Below, in pieces: positions 42,767 to 55,285 of a DNA stretch of 64,000 bases. The stretch covers positions 98,501-162,500 of the forward strand of contig JAVKOQ010000055.1 of assembly GCA_031835245.1 (NCBI GenBank), written 5' to 3'. The stretch's first letter is position 1. The number at the start of each line of letters is the position of its first letter. The DNA comes from Balamuthia mandrillaris. Lineage: Eukaryota > Discosea > Longamoebia > Balamuthiidae. Below the pieces are notes generated by a model. It worked only from the letters and a program-made list of their open reading frames with translations. It did no database searches and was not told the DNA's origin. The position numbers and the translations under genes were made by a program.

Positions 42767-43552
42767 ATGGAGGCCTCAACTACGAAGAGCAGCCGAGCGA
42801 ATGGCAAGGAGGAACGTCGTGGTGGCAGCAGCAGTAGACATCGCCGTGAAAAGGACAGAGACCATTCATCCAAGCGAAAACGCTCTCGCTCACCCGGTAC
42901 CTAGTTTTTTTTTGTTGTTTGCTTATTATTCTTTCGATGGGAACGGAGCGGGTCGCTCATTTCACATGTGAAAAGAGGAAAGACGGCGCAGCAGCGATGA
43001 TAAAAAGCGAAAGAAACACAAGAAAGAGAAGCACAGAAAGAAAGAGAAGAAGGAGAAGCACAAATCTGACAGACACAAGCAGCTGGAGGAAGAAGCCAAA
43101 CTTTTTCTTCAACGTACGTTTTCTTTGGTGGCCTATCTGCTTGCCCTCACTACAGTCTTTTACTGTTATTGCTCACTTGCTCTCTTCCAGAAAACGCTGC
43201 CTCCTCTCAAACACTTATTTCTGACAAGGACTACTTTGCCAAAAACCCTGAGTTCAGACAATGGTAATCTAATCTCGCTCTCTCTCCCTCTCTCTCTCTC
43301 TCTTCCCTCTCTCTCTTCTCTCTCTTCTCTCTCTCTTATCTCGTCATCTCTCATTGCACTTCTCACTTAATATATAAAAAAGGCTCATTGAAGCCAAGAA
43401 CAAGTTCTTTGACGAGCTGAGCTCTCACAAGGCGCATAAATACTTTGATAAGTTCGTGACTGTGTGGAACAAAGGCCAGCTTCCTGGTTTGAAGCCTTCT
43501 TCTTGCTCTAGTCTTCTATGCTCGCACCGCTTTCTCCCTCTCTCCCTCCCTG

Positions 43553-43587
<35 letters not shown>

Positions 43588-44499
43588 GGGGAAGTAATGG
43601 TGTTCTCACTCTGCTTTGGATGATTGCAGAGAAATACTATACTGGAAGATTGCAAACCGACACCGAAAGCAACACACGAACACGATATGTGTGGGGCTTC
43701 ACGAAGAAGAATACATACAATCCGGTTGAAGTCGGAGCAGGTACTGAGCTCAATCCAATGCGTATTCTTTTGTAAAGAGCTTGAAGCTGATGCACCATCA
43801 TTTCAATATTCCTCTATTAGTGAAAGATCAAGTCTCCAAAGAGACAAATGTAGGAGGCCGTGGCCCTCGCCCTTCCTCCACTTCCCGTTCGTCATCTTCT
43901 ACATCAACCTCTCAGCCTTCGCTATCCAGCAGCACAACCACGAATGACGGAATAGATGATGAGGACGAACGTAGATACAACCGCTTGATGAAGCGAAAGC
44001 AAGATAAAAACTTTAACGACTACAAGCGAGCAGTTATGGTATGCTTTTTTTATATTTGTTTGCATATTGTGGGCTTACTTTGTAAAAAAATGAATAGGAT
44101 GAGTTGGCGCCAAAGCCAGATCCGGGTAGCTTTGCTGCCAAACGGGAGAAACGAATGGCCAAAGGGGCCTACACGCGCAAAGATGACTCTCCAGAACACG
44201 ATGAAGTCGACCTTATGGGCGGTGATGATTCTCTTCGCGCAAGGTTTCTCTACTTCTCTTTCTTATTCCCTCTTCTCTGTCTGTTGCTACTGTGACTTTC
44301 TCTTTCAAATCGTTAATTTTTTTTTTGTTTGTATGAAAGGTTACACAGACAACGAGAAAGAGAAACAGCAAGAAAGGAAGCAAAAGCCCAACAAGCAAGA
44401 AGCAAGTTGGAAGAGTACCAGAGAAAAGAGGATGAGAAGATGGCCATGTTCCGAGAGATGTTGAAGAACAGACCCTCTGGCGCTTTAGGAGCTCCTTGA
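42767..44499 (+). CDS. Conserved nuclear protein, Lys/Arg/Ser-rich N-terminus (unnamed family)
   Basis: About nine exons, of which these were traced in frame: 42767-42896, 42976-43113, 43191-43263, 43383-43486, 43630-43724, 43778 to about 44039, then two more to TGA 44497-44499. The N-terminal ~90 residues are basic (SSKRKRSRSPG, KKRKKHKKEKHRKK), like splicing or nuclear proteins. The middle has a well-formed domain: DYFAKNPEFRQWLIEAKNKF, FDELSSHKAHKYFDKFV, WNKGQLPEKYYTGRL and TRTRYVWGF. A Ser-rich linker, an acidic helix (DDEDERRYNRLMKRKQDKNF) and a C-terminal coiled coil (SKLEEYQRKEDEKMAMFREM) follow. I recall this combination as a conserved eukaryotic family but cannot name it with confidence. 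A role in RNA processing is a guess from composition. Confidence 0.78.
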
Positions 44500-44732
44500 T
44501 TCCTTCAAAACTTGATAAAGATGCGGATGTTTATCGGATGAACACCTTATGCCTATCTTCACTCATCCGAACGTGCGAAAGCCAATCTTTCCAACAATCC
44601 ATTCTATTGATGGAGGGAAGGCGATAATGAATGTTGCGCCGAAACGAAGAAGATCGTCGAGGGAAGGAACGGTGAGTCTTCTTTGGGTTGATGATAATGA
44701 TGAAACGGTCCATAATCAAAAGACAACCACTA

Positions 44733-47159
44733 TTAGATGACAGGACCTTGCGTTTCTTCCTCTTCCATCGTTGTAATCCGTTGTTGAAGTGGTGGTTGTT
44801 GATGATTATGTTGGGGCGATGGTTGGTGATGTGAACTAGAGGAACACGTTAGATCTGCGGATTCCATTCGTGCCATTAACAGCTCATAATACATCCTGCG
44901 CAGTTTCGCCACCGTCTGAAAGCGACCAGCCGTCACGTCGATAAAGTAAAGCTGCAGCGCCAACAGGTCATTCTTTTGGCTGCTATAAAAGATGTCAAGT
45001 ATCCAGTAGATGGTGGCAGGAAAGCCTGCGATGGCCCATCTCCATTTGGGTTGTTGCGTAATTTCCAGGAAGGCAATGGCGGACTTGAAGGCTGTTTCCT
45101 TGTCGCCCAATTTCCAATGGAGGTGAGCGGTCATGGCGGTCAGAAGGTAACGTAGGTGGAAGCGGGCAGTGACTGAGATGGTGCTGCGCTGCAGCTCGTG
45201 CTCGCATTGTTCGATAATGTTGAGAAAAGGAAGGAGAGAGGATGTAGGAATCATCACTTCGCTTTTATCTGCGAGAATCAGCGCTGAATGCAAGTTTACT
45301 GTGAGTTAAACAGCAACGAAAGAGAAAGAACGAACGAAACCACAAGAAGAGATGCAAATACCAGAGAACACTTCCAGAATGACCTGCGAAAAGGAATGAG
45401 TCTCATGCAGCTTCTGAAGAATAAGCGCTGAGTCAGTAGGTAACGTTACAGCCGAAACCGGCTTCTTTGGGTCCAGAAACGCAGTAAGGTGGCCAAAGGG
45501 CACACTGAAGCAAGGATAGTCGGAGATGCGTTGTACTTCCTGGCGCAATGGCTGAAGATCGGTCGCGGTGGAACTAGGATTCAGAAAGAAGCCATAGAGG
45601 GAGCGGATGTAGGCGCTGCTGTTGAAGGCACCGAGCGTTCGGCACATGCTCACCGCAATGGTAAAATAGTAGTCGCAATGTTCCGTATCTCCCTCTCTTG
45701 AAAGTCGCATTGATGAAGAAGTTTTTGTCAAAAACAAAGATGAAAATAATAATAAGAGGAGGAGGGAGAGAGAGAGAAGGTTCCCACTTACACACAGAGC
45801 AGCCAATAGCCCAATTGATTAAAGGCCTGCGCCACGCTGTAGTCGGTGTAGTCGAGCAAGTAGGAGGCGTGATGCCTAGCAATGTTAAAGTGCTCCGCCG
45901 CTCCCGCATAATCGTCGGTTAGCAGCGCTCCTGTTCATGACCGCCAACAAAGAGAAGAAAGGGGAGAGAGAAGAGGAGAAGATGAGCGAAAATGGGAGAC
46001 ATGCAAAGAGTGAAGAGGGTAAGAATTTGGGTGAGCAGGAGGGCAAACCAAAGCAAAGCACGATGTGGACGTTAAGAGACAGACAACTGATCTCCTCTCT
46101 TCCGGTCTTGGTGGAAGTGAGGTAGTACAGGCTCTCCGGATGAACGGCAGCGGGATGCAACGGCACCAACGACCAATTGGTGTCCCTGTAGAGGGTAAGC
46201 TTTTGGAGGGTGGTCGCAAAGCTGGTCAGATGAGCGCCCTCATTCCATAACACCGCCCTTCCTCTCTCTTCCTCCGCTTCCTCCTCCTCCTCCTCTTCCT
46301 CCTCCTCCTCCTCTTCCTCTCCAAAATGATGGTTCTGCGGGTGAGGACAGGGTCGCTGTTCCCGCGTTATGAAGCTCTTCTGCTGCTCAAGAATGTGATT
46401 GCGATGCACAAAGCCGGGTGGTGACTGATTGGTGTGAGTGCTGCCATCCCCCGGCCTCAACGAACCGTACAACGGCCACAACTGCGAGGGCGCTGCGGAT
46501 GCTGACGGAGTGGAAAAAAGAGAGGTTGTAGTGGCATTGGGAGTTGTTCTGGAAGGAGCAGTTGCCGTTGACGTAAACGTCGAGGTGAAGGAGGCATGTG
46601 CGTTCAAGGCGACGCTTTCGTCAAAGCTCGAGGACTTACTGCTGCTGTCACTTCTACTGGTGTCGGCGATGGGAGTGTGCGTTCTTCCTCTGAAAACGAC
46701 ATCATCTGCCAGCCCGACCCCCATCCCACCTTTTCTTTGTTGTGGTTTGGGTTGTAGAGGTTGTGAAGAAGTTAAAACGGATGTCGATGTTTGTTGCTGC
46801 AGGGTTCCTTGTTGGGTCTGTTGTTGCTGTTGTGGCGGTTGATGGCCATGTTTTCTTCGGGGGTAGGGACATCGTTGCGAGGGTATCTCCACGAACTTCC
46901 AGGCCTTATTGGGAGGAGTACTGCGCTGCTCCAGCGTAAACCCTCCCAACATGCCCCTCAGCCCCGATGAAGAGGACCAGGAATATCTACCTCTCCCGCC
47001 TCCTCTCCCTCCTTTGTCTCTCCCATTTTCCCCTCCTGTGCTGCTCCGCCTCCTCCTCCTGCGTTCACTCTCTCCTCCTTCTTCTCCCGGCGCGGCAGGT
47101 ATCTTCTGGTCGGAGTCTCCTTCCTCCTTTCCTCCGGGCACAGCACCATCCGCCTCCAT
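44733..47159 (-). CDS. Large protein of unknown function, disordered N-terminus and helical C-terminus
   Basis: Four main exons. Exon 1 (47159 to about 46100) encodes a disordered region with poly-Arg (SERRRRRRSST), Gly/Arg-rich, Gln-rich (QPPQQQQQTQQ) and Thr/Ser-rich parts and a run of about 15 Glu. The segment LRGMLGGFTLEQRSTPPNKA may be a short motif. The following exons encode a helical, TPR-like domain: AAEHFNIARHHASYLLDYTD, QAFNQLGYWLLC, CDYYFTIAVSMCRTLGAF, then a long last exon (about 45300-44733) with LRYLLTAMTAHLHWKLGDKE and LALQLYFIDVTAGRF. It ends in a Gln/His-rich tail. The alternation of helices resembles the regulatory C-terminal regions of some amoebozoan and fungal transcription factors, but I see no DNA-binding zinc motif. 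No function assigned. Confidence 0.7.
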
Positions 47160-47509
47160 TATTATTTTTTTTTTTTTGCAGGGAGTTCTCTCTCTCTCTT
47201 TTTTCTTAATAAGTGTGCAACAGGAAAAGGGCAGCGCCTGGTTCCGGAACGATGTTCCCTTTTGTTTTGTTGTTGTTTATTATTATTTGTCTATTTCTTC
47301 TTCGCTCACTTTTGGTGCAGCAGCTCGTTCCCTCAGTGGTTGTGCACATGTGCGGAGGGCGGAGCGTTTGGGGGTTTTTTTTTTTTGTTGTAATTTCCGA
47401 TAACGGAAAGGATCACGGAAAAACCGTTTTGCTTTGAATAGTTTTGAGGGCAGATGACGATCTTTGCTTTTATGCATAAATAGTACCCTAGCAACGATGG
47501 TTTTTCCTT
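47160..47509. other. Intergenic region; no gene seen
   Basis: Between the start of the unknown gene (-) and the stop of DNA2 (-). T-runs at 47163-47177 and 47374-47385. Likely promoter of the unknown gene and 3' flank of DNA2. Confidence 0.4.
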
Positions 47510-50500
47510 TTAAAGATAATTCCTTGGTGCAACGACACCAGGAGGAGGCGGGTGATACGTTGATGGCGTGAGTTCATCCAGGATATTTCTCGCGACGCTG
47601 AGATGCGGTGTGCGGTGCGCAGCTTTTGTGTTTGCATCAGCACGGAGGGGCAAGCAGGAAAAAGCTCCGGGGGCTTGCGGAGTCGGAGGTGGTGATGACG
47701 AAGGAGTGGACAAGCTGTCAGAAAAAAGTCGCTTTTGTGCAGAAGAGCATCGAGAAGGAGGAGGATGCGCGTTGAGGAACATCGTTGAAGATGCTGAGGC
47801 TAGTGAAGGCTGTACAGAGGAGGAAGAAGGATGGTGTTGTTGGTGATGCTGTTGGCGGGATGGAGAGAGGAAGATGCTTTTGTTTGTGGAGTAATATGTA
47901 TGCGCTCCTCCTGGCAGATTAAAGATCTATTCGTTATGGTTAGGGCAAGAAAAAGAAATAATATAACGACAGACAGACGAGGAGAGAGCAATACCCAATC
48001 TTTCTCTGCCATAATTTTGAGGAAAATGTCAAACAGGTGGTTGCTTTTAAGGGTATTCAACGACCCAACAATGATCAATTTTTTCTTGGCTCTGGTGAAT
48101 GCTACATTGACCCTGCGCCAATCTCGTAGCAGTTCTCCCACCTAGCAAAAAAGCAAGCAGTACCCGTTAATACAACTATACTCATCAAAACAAAACAAAA
48201 CAAAACGAAAACGAAAACGAAAACGAAAAAAGAAGAATAACTTACATTTTTTTCCTCGTTGGACCGAACCAAAGAGATGACGACACAATCTTTGTCTCGC
48301 CCCTGGAACTTATCTACAGTATGCATCTCTATAGCGTTGTTGACTCTCGCGTTGATCTTTTGAAGCAAGGAACGTATGGTCTTTAGTTGAGACCTGTAGG
48401 GGGAGATGATGCCAATATCTTCCGGAGGAACTCCACAAAAGAGCAGCGCGTCGGTGAGAAGATAGACTAGCCGAGCTTCCACTTTATTGCTAAGGATTGG
48501 AATGTTTTCCAAGCCACGCACTCCTTCTGGAGCGGGTACGTCGTCCGTGTTGAGGAAGATAACGCGACGAAGAGGATCCAATACACTGCTTAACCAATGT
48601 TGCTGTTGTTGATATTGCTGAGAGGAGCCTTTGTTTGTGTTAAAAGAAAGCTCAGAAACAAAAGAAATAGAAAAAAATGAAGAAGGCAAGCTTTGTGTTG
48701 TAAACGCGCTTTTACCTGGTACAGTATGTCCTTTCTTTTGTTTGGGTGGCGGAAGACTAGAGTAGAAAGGCATTTTGGCGGCAAGTGAACTATTGGCAAC
48801 AAACATGGTGCCGCACTTGAGTTGATGGTTGTAGATAAGCTCGTTGCAGAGGCACATAATATCTGCATTCATGCGATATTGATATTGTAGATTTACAACG
48901 GCGTTGGGATACTTTTCGGAGAGGTGTTTGAAGAGACTGACTCCCAGACCTTCTTCCTTTGCATCCGAGTTTCGAACCAATGGAGGAAGTTGGTAGTGAT
49001 CACCCACTACAGTATAACGTTAGTTCAGAAGAGAAAGAGAAAGAAGAAAAGAGAAGGAAGAAAAACCTAGAACAAAAACATCAGCGAAACGAAGCGGTCC
49101 CAAGCAAACAGGCTGCGTAAGCTGACTAGCTTCATCCACAATGCAATAATCAAACTTTCTCTTTCTGAACAGCGAATGCGTGATGCCCAAGCAAGTGCTG
49201 CCTACCACCTGTTTTTCGTTGAACAGCCTTTCCAACTCCTCAACGCTCTTCGCTTGCTTTGCAGGCGTCGAGCTACCTGTTTCGTCACTGTAGCCGTACA
49301 GAGTGTACTTTCTCAAGGCAGAGGAGACTTGCTCCGGACGACCAAGACGCAAAAAGTCCACGCCCATGTTCTCCAGTTTGGCCAGCAGATTGTCCACAGC
49401 GGTGTGGGTGTAGGAGGTAATGAGCACGCTCTTGCCGCAGGCCACCAGGGATTTGACGATATGAGCGATAGTAGTGGTTTTCCCAGTGCCGGGCATGCCT
49501 AGGATGAGAGCATAGTCCTGTGCGGAGAGCACTTTCTTGATGGCTTTCTTTTGGTCGACGTTGAGGGCACAATCCAGAGCAGAAGGACAGATATTCATTT
49601 GCATAATGGCGGATCGTACTTCTTCGCTGTCTGTGCCGTCGTTATTGTTTTGTAGTTTGCTTCTACTTTTTCCAGCTCGACCACCAGAAGATGAAGAAGA
49701 AGGACTTCGAAGAGGATTGAGCTTTACGGGAGAGGAGAGGCCATCCTTCAAGACTGAAGTGGACAAGGTGTTGTTGAACTTGGGTTCTTCTCCATCCACC
49801 AACAGTCTTCTTCGCTTCACATCGCTACCGGTAGGTAGGAACAGCGTAAGCAGATTTTGCTTCACAACTTTGACAAAGTGAGAGAGTTCCTCTTTGTCGA
49901 TACGCCATCGAATGTCGCTGACGCTAAGAGGTTGACGAGGGTGAGGAAGTAAAGGATGTGATGTTTGTATCACATTCATCTTCGATTTTTTCTGGGATGG
50001 TTCTTTTATCATGTCTTCTATGTCGATAATCCCATGAAACACTTGAGACCGGTGAAAAGAATCGCAAGATGAAGAAGAAGTGGTCATGCTTTGCATCGGG
50101 GTTGGTGGAGGCCGCAGCTGTTCCTCCACTGAGATGACTACCTGCTCATGAGTTATCTCGCACACAAACCCTGTGGCTACCCCAAAATGACCATTGTCAG
50201 TGCTCACAATGACATAATCGCCATGACTTATGCCAAAGTTGAGTAACGAGTCACCACCTCCATCCCAATCGCTGTCTTCCGAGTTGTCACTGCTGTTGTT
50301 CGTTATTCCCAGTTTTAGTTCGAACCCTTGTTGGCGTTCCTCGGGATAGGAGCTCTCCTCCTGCTGTGGTGATGGTGCTGGCGCTTTCTTGAAAGTGTAC
50401 TTGAAGCCATTCTTGGAGGGAACCTCCTTGTCCACAACCATGTTGCTCCAACAACGTCCCGTTTGCTCTCTTTCTTCACCTGTCATTGTCCAAATCTCTT

Positions 50501-52248
50501 TGCGGTGTTTGTATAGCTCAGAGCCTTCTAGCTCTATCAGTCGGTCCCATTTGAGAAAGTACTCGATGTGATGCGGCTTCAGGTGCCCCGTCTTCTCGTC
50601 AAAAAGGGCGCCCAAAGAGCTACTTTCGGCGTTGCCTTGCGAAAATATACAAGTTAGTGTGATCAACATCTTTGTCTCTTCTCTCTCGCAACTGTTTTTA
50701 GTGTACCGTTTTCAAGAGCTTTGTGATAAAGTGCACAGGTTTCAAGTTGATGGCAGTATTGACAGATACGGCTTTTGAGCATTGGAGGAAGCCTGTCCTG
50801 TTTGGCCAGAAAGGTTGCCATCTGATTGCGCTGTGAAAGGATTGCAATGACGTGCTGTCGGAGTGCGGGAATCGCTCTAATGATGCCGTTGGTCATGTAA
50901 TAGAGCATGCTCCATCGAATGTCGGTTTCTGAGTTGGTTGGTGGGAGGGAGGGAGAGATGAACAAAGTTAGAATTGCGTTCTTTTGCTTTCAGTGGAGTA
51001 CAATAAAAACGTACTGTATCGGTCTTCCATCAACAAAGTATAGAGTATGACCTGAGCAGAGTGAGAGGTATTGCTTGGTTTGTACTTTCCTGTCTTGAGC
51101 TCTAGCGGAACCGCAAACTTCTCCACCACAGCACCATTTCCGTGGTCGATATTAGCTTCCACTGACAGGTCTATTTTACCTATTAAAAGAAGAAGAAGAA
51201 GAACAAGAACAAGAAGAACAAGAAGAAGAAGAAAAGAAGAAGAAAAAAACAAGTCAGCATGCACAGAAGAAAATATATATTAGTAGGAGAACTTGTTTTC
51301 GTACCTTTCAGTCCATACATAGGGGACCAAATGTTTTCTTCAATTGCCAAAATTTTCGAAATGCCCATCGTAACCTTAACTGGTTGATTATCTACAATTA
51401 CTGTTGCCTTTTCGAGTGGAAGACGACCAGTCAAACAAAAGAATGAAGGAAACAGAACATTAACTAATGTTCAACACCAAAGAACAAACAAAAAGAACAT
51501 TACCTTGGGTTTTCGAACACGAGACAGGTAACGTTTTTCCCACTTTTGCATTTTGAGGATATATGACTCAAGCGCCTTCTCAAGGTCTTTCGTAGTCTGG
51601 TTCATAACATATAAATTATCTACATTATCAGCCACGGCCTCTGTGATACCCGCTTTAAAGGTCTCAGTGGAAAAGTCGGAAAGTCGGATGGCTTTCTCGA
51701 ACAACCCGTGAAGAATGGTTCCCAGTACTAGTGGAAGGGTAACCTCTCCGCGCTGAAAGGAGTGGCAAGCACAAGCGAGCGAGAGAGAGAGAGAGAGAGA
51801 GAGCAGAGGTTAGAAAGTGACTAACAAACGTCCGATAGCTATATCTTATCGTTACCTTGTGTCTCTCTTGCAAAACAGCTTTCCGCAAACATTGGTAGCT
51901 CTCTCCAATAGATGTACCAGATATGAGAAGGTCTGGATGAAGAATTATTAGATTCCTGTCCTTATCTATGACACAGTGTCCATCCTTGTCAAAGTCGCCT
52001 ATAACGTTGACATAATCGCCATGGCACACAGGTGAGGTTTGCCATCCGTCTCGCAAATGTACAATTCTCTCGTCCATGTTCTTTTCATCCAATACCCGCA
52101 GCACCGTTTCTTTGCCACTACAGGTCCAATCCGGGGTTGCTGGATCGGTGTACTTATATTCCCTCGTGGTTACTTCCGCCACTAGAAATCTTCTGTACTT
52201 GGCGGGGTTTTCTTCCTACATAGCGCAACACAAAGCAGAGGGAGAAAG

Positions 52249-52283
<35 letters not shown>

Positions 52284-54830
52284 AGCAAAGAATAAAGATC
52301 AAAAGGGAGGAGAGAGAGAGAGAGAGAGAGAAGAGCAAAGAGAGCAAGAGCAAAGGAAGGGTTGAAGAAAGAATATCAGCAAGCAGAATAGGATGGTCAA
52401 GACATGACCGTTTTTGACCTTTTGTAGTGGTTGAGGGTTAAACTGCAAAGCATGCAAGAAGCTGTCATCTATGTCACCAAAATCGAAGCCATCGTAGACA
52501 TCCGGAGCATCCATTTCTTCTGTTGCTTGTTGCAGCAACTCCTTTTCTTTGTCACGGTTGTCCCAACCCTGCCGATGGTTTATGCCTCCAAAGTTACATT
52601 GCGGGGCTGCTTTGCTGGTATCACACCAAGACGTATCACGTATAATAGTATTCTCTGTCTCCTCAAGAGACAAATCCACCACAGTTGGGGCAGACTGAAG
52701 GTTTCTTTGTTCTGTTTGTGGTTGTTGTTGCACGTAAGTGTGTGGCAGTTGTAAATATGTCTCGTGTTGTTGTCTTGCAGTAGGCAATCTAGGTGCTTCA
52801 TGTTGGCGGCTATTGCGGTCTGGCAGGAAAGGGGAGGAAAAGGAAGAAGCGGATTTAGGTGGAAGTACTTGTGGATGTTCTTCAATGTCGTCATCCAGAA
52901 TGATGACGGGAATAGAATTTCGGTGTTGGGCAGACTCGTGGGAAGAAGGAGTATTGGCGTTGAAGGAAAGATTAAAACTAGTGGTAGAGGTGGCAGAGTT
53001 TGTGGTTGTGGACGATGTGGAGTAGCCAAAGGCCGGAGGAGGAGAAGGATTGATATTGTGATTAGTATTATGTATTTGCTGGTGTGATTGCTGCTCAGAG
53101 TATCTGGCTATAAGGATATTACATATCTCGTTCATCATGTCTTCGCTTATATCATCACAAGAATCTGTAGAAGGAGAAAGAGGAGAGTCTATGATAGTAG
53201 TGTTGTGAAGTGCCAAGTTATCATCAGAAGGGAAAGGAGCAGATGATAATGAAGATGACGTGAAAGTAGAGGACGAAGCAGCGGTTGAAGCAAAAGAAAA
53301 AGACGAAGAAGCAAAAGAAGAGGAAGATGCAAGTGGCGCTTCTGGTGAAGTTTCACTTCCGGTTGACCGAGAGGAGATGACGAGTTCAGCCTTCCGGATA
53401 ACATTTAGCAACCGCTTTGCACGCTGGGTGTCGCCCGATAGTTGTTCAGTTGGAGTTTGCGGAGAGGAATGACCAGATGACAATCCCTCGGACGAGAGAG
53501 ATAAGCGATGATGCCCGTCACTAGCAGACCTTCTCTTTCGTTGATATCTCTCAGGAAAAGAGAGCCATTCCGTAAAAAACGAATCTGCAGAGTCACTACT
53601 CTTCAACTTGGCCACTCTTTCTTGAGAAGAGGGTGAGCCAGTCTTCACAGTTGCCCTCGTGCGAGAACTAGTCGTTTCCTCTTCTTGACGTGGTTGTTGA
53701 TGTTCTTCTGCAATTACATGCGTTTCCTGAAGCAGGCTTTCGTAGGTTTGTTGTGCTTGTAACACGACCTGCGGCGTAGCTCTTCTGCGCGCGAGTCTAG
53801 CTACTCGTTTTATCTCCTTCTTAAGAGCCTCCCTCGTTTGAGGATCCAACTGTGCTACTGAGCTTGTGGGTTGCTCCGCCATCGCTTGCGAAAGGGTCTT
53901 CATCGGATCAAACAAGGACAACAGATGCTCGATGTCGTTGTCATGGGCAGAGCGCTTCTCCAAGGCTTTGCGTTGTCTCTCCGTGACCTCGTGAAAGGGG
54001 GTTGGCTCCCAGTAGACATCTTTGTCTCCTCCTTCTTCCCAACGCCCATATCCTCTGGTAGACAAAAGTTTTTTGCGAGAAGGTTTGGGTCCCTGGTCTT
54101 TGTGGAGGTTGCGGAAGGGGGTAGGGCGTGTGCCTATTGGTTGTGCTCTCTGCTTACCATCTCCTCTTCGATCGTCTTCGTTCCCTTTTGCTTTGTCAAC
54201 ATCATTCGTTGCTGCCTTGTTGTGTCTCGAGCAACTTATCTCGCTGCTAACTTTCTTCTTGCTCTGTCCACTATCCGCATCTTTCTCTTCCTCTTCTTCC
54301 CCTTCTTCTGTTGTCTCTTTTTCTGTTTCCACTCTTTTCTCTTTTTCTTCATCAACAAGATCATCCGGCTGGGTCTTTTCCGAAAGGACTCCGTGCGGTT
54401 GCTGCTGAGAGCTGCTACGTGGCCCAGAGGGGGGTTTTGCGGCCTTGGGTAGAGAAAGGCGCTGGCTGGCAGAAGTTCTGCTTTGGCTCTGCGATGACCC
54501 ACTTCTCTCTTTGGTAGTTCTCTTGTTCTGGCTGCTGCTCCGTTTGTTGTTGTTGTTGTTGTTATTGATCTTCTTGTTGCGAGAGGTGGCAGGAGTTTTC
54601 TGTTGGGCCAAAGCGCCAGCATTAGAAAGAGTTCTTTGGAGTTGGGGTTGTGGAGGCTTTAGGGAGGCCTGCGGCGTGGGCTCAAAGTCATCGTCCGAGT
54701 TTGCCTGGTCATCCTCCAGCGCATTAGCCCAAAAGGCTTTGTTGAGAGAGTTTTGTAGGTAGTGCTCCCGCGCCTGCGTGCAGATGCTGCTGGACGACTT
54801 TTTATCCGTGTGCTGCTGGCTGGCCGCCAT
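47510..54830 (-). CDS. DNA2: DNA replication ATP-dependent helicase/nuclease DNA2
   Basis: About 2,100 residues, 11 exons. Exon 1 (54830-52419) encodes 804 disordered residues: Ser, Gln, Thr and acidic. Exon 2 (from 52215) starts the RecB-type nuclease: [30 protein letters not shown] (first Fe-S Cys), [12 protein letters not shown] (catalytic His), GKIDLSVEA (Asp), VPLELKTGK (Glu, Lys), and [10 protein letters not shown] with the C-x2-C-x5-C of the Fe-S cluster. The SF1B helicase follows: [85 protein letters not shown] final exon joins after AEKDWG and encodes a Ser/Pro/His tail ending at TAA 47510. DNA2 trims flaps on Okazaki fragments and resects broken ends. All catalytic and cluster residues are present. 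Usual length is 1,060-1,520, so the N-terminal extension is unusual. Confidence 0.94.
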
Positions 54831-55285
54831 ACGAGTAGCGAGGGGATGAATCTCTAACGCTCCACCAACTAAGCCGCATCAAAACAGCGAACAAACCAGA
54901 TGTCTTATCAGTCTCCTCTCTTCTAGCTTTTTTTTTCTTTTGCTATTTCCCCCAAGCCCTTCAAAAGGACGGGGGCGTGGAGTGTTGTTGGGTTCGGTGG
55001 TTACTCTTGCTTCCTTTTGTTTTCTCCCAATTATTTGTCGACTTAATGGCTAAAATTCTTCCAGGAAATTAAATTCACACCAGAGAAAACAAATGTTGTT
55101 GGAAAAGAACAGGGTGTAACACGACTGAGAGCACGTTTGTTTAAACAACGGCACACAGTGGCACGTCGTCCCAACACAAGACGAAAGCGCGTTTAGTCCT
55201 CTCTTCTTAGATGTGATCGGTTGTGACGTCGCCTATACTTGGAAGAAGTGTTTTGTTTGAAGGAACCTGTCGTGGATTGGTGATT
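54831..55285. other. Intergenic region; DNA2 upstream region
   Basis: 455 bp between the DNA2 start and the methyltransferase stop (both minus). AT- and T-rich around 54930-55060. No open frame of note. Confidence 0.4.

Noticed and set aside
46255-46325. GAG/CTC run as a separate repeat element
   Set aside because: It encodes the poly-Glu stretch of the minus-strand unknown protein and is explained by that.
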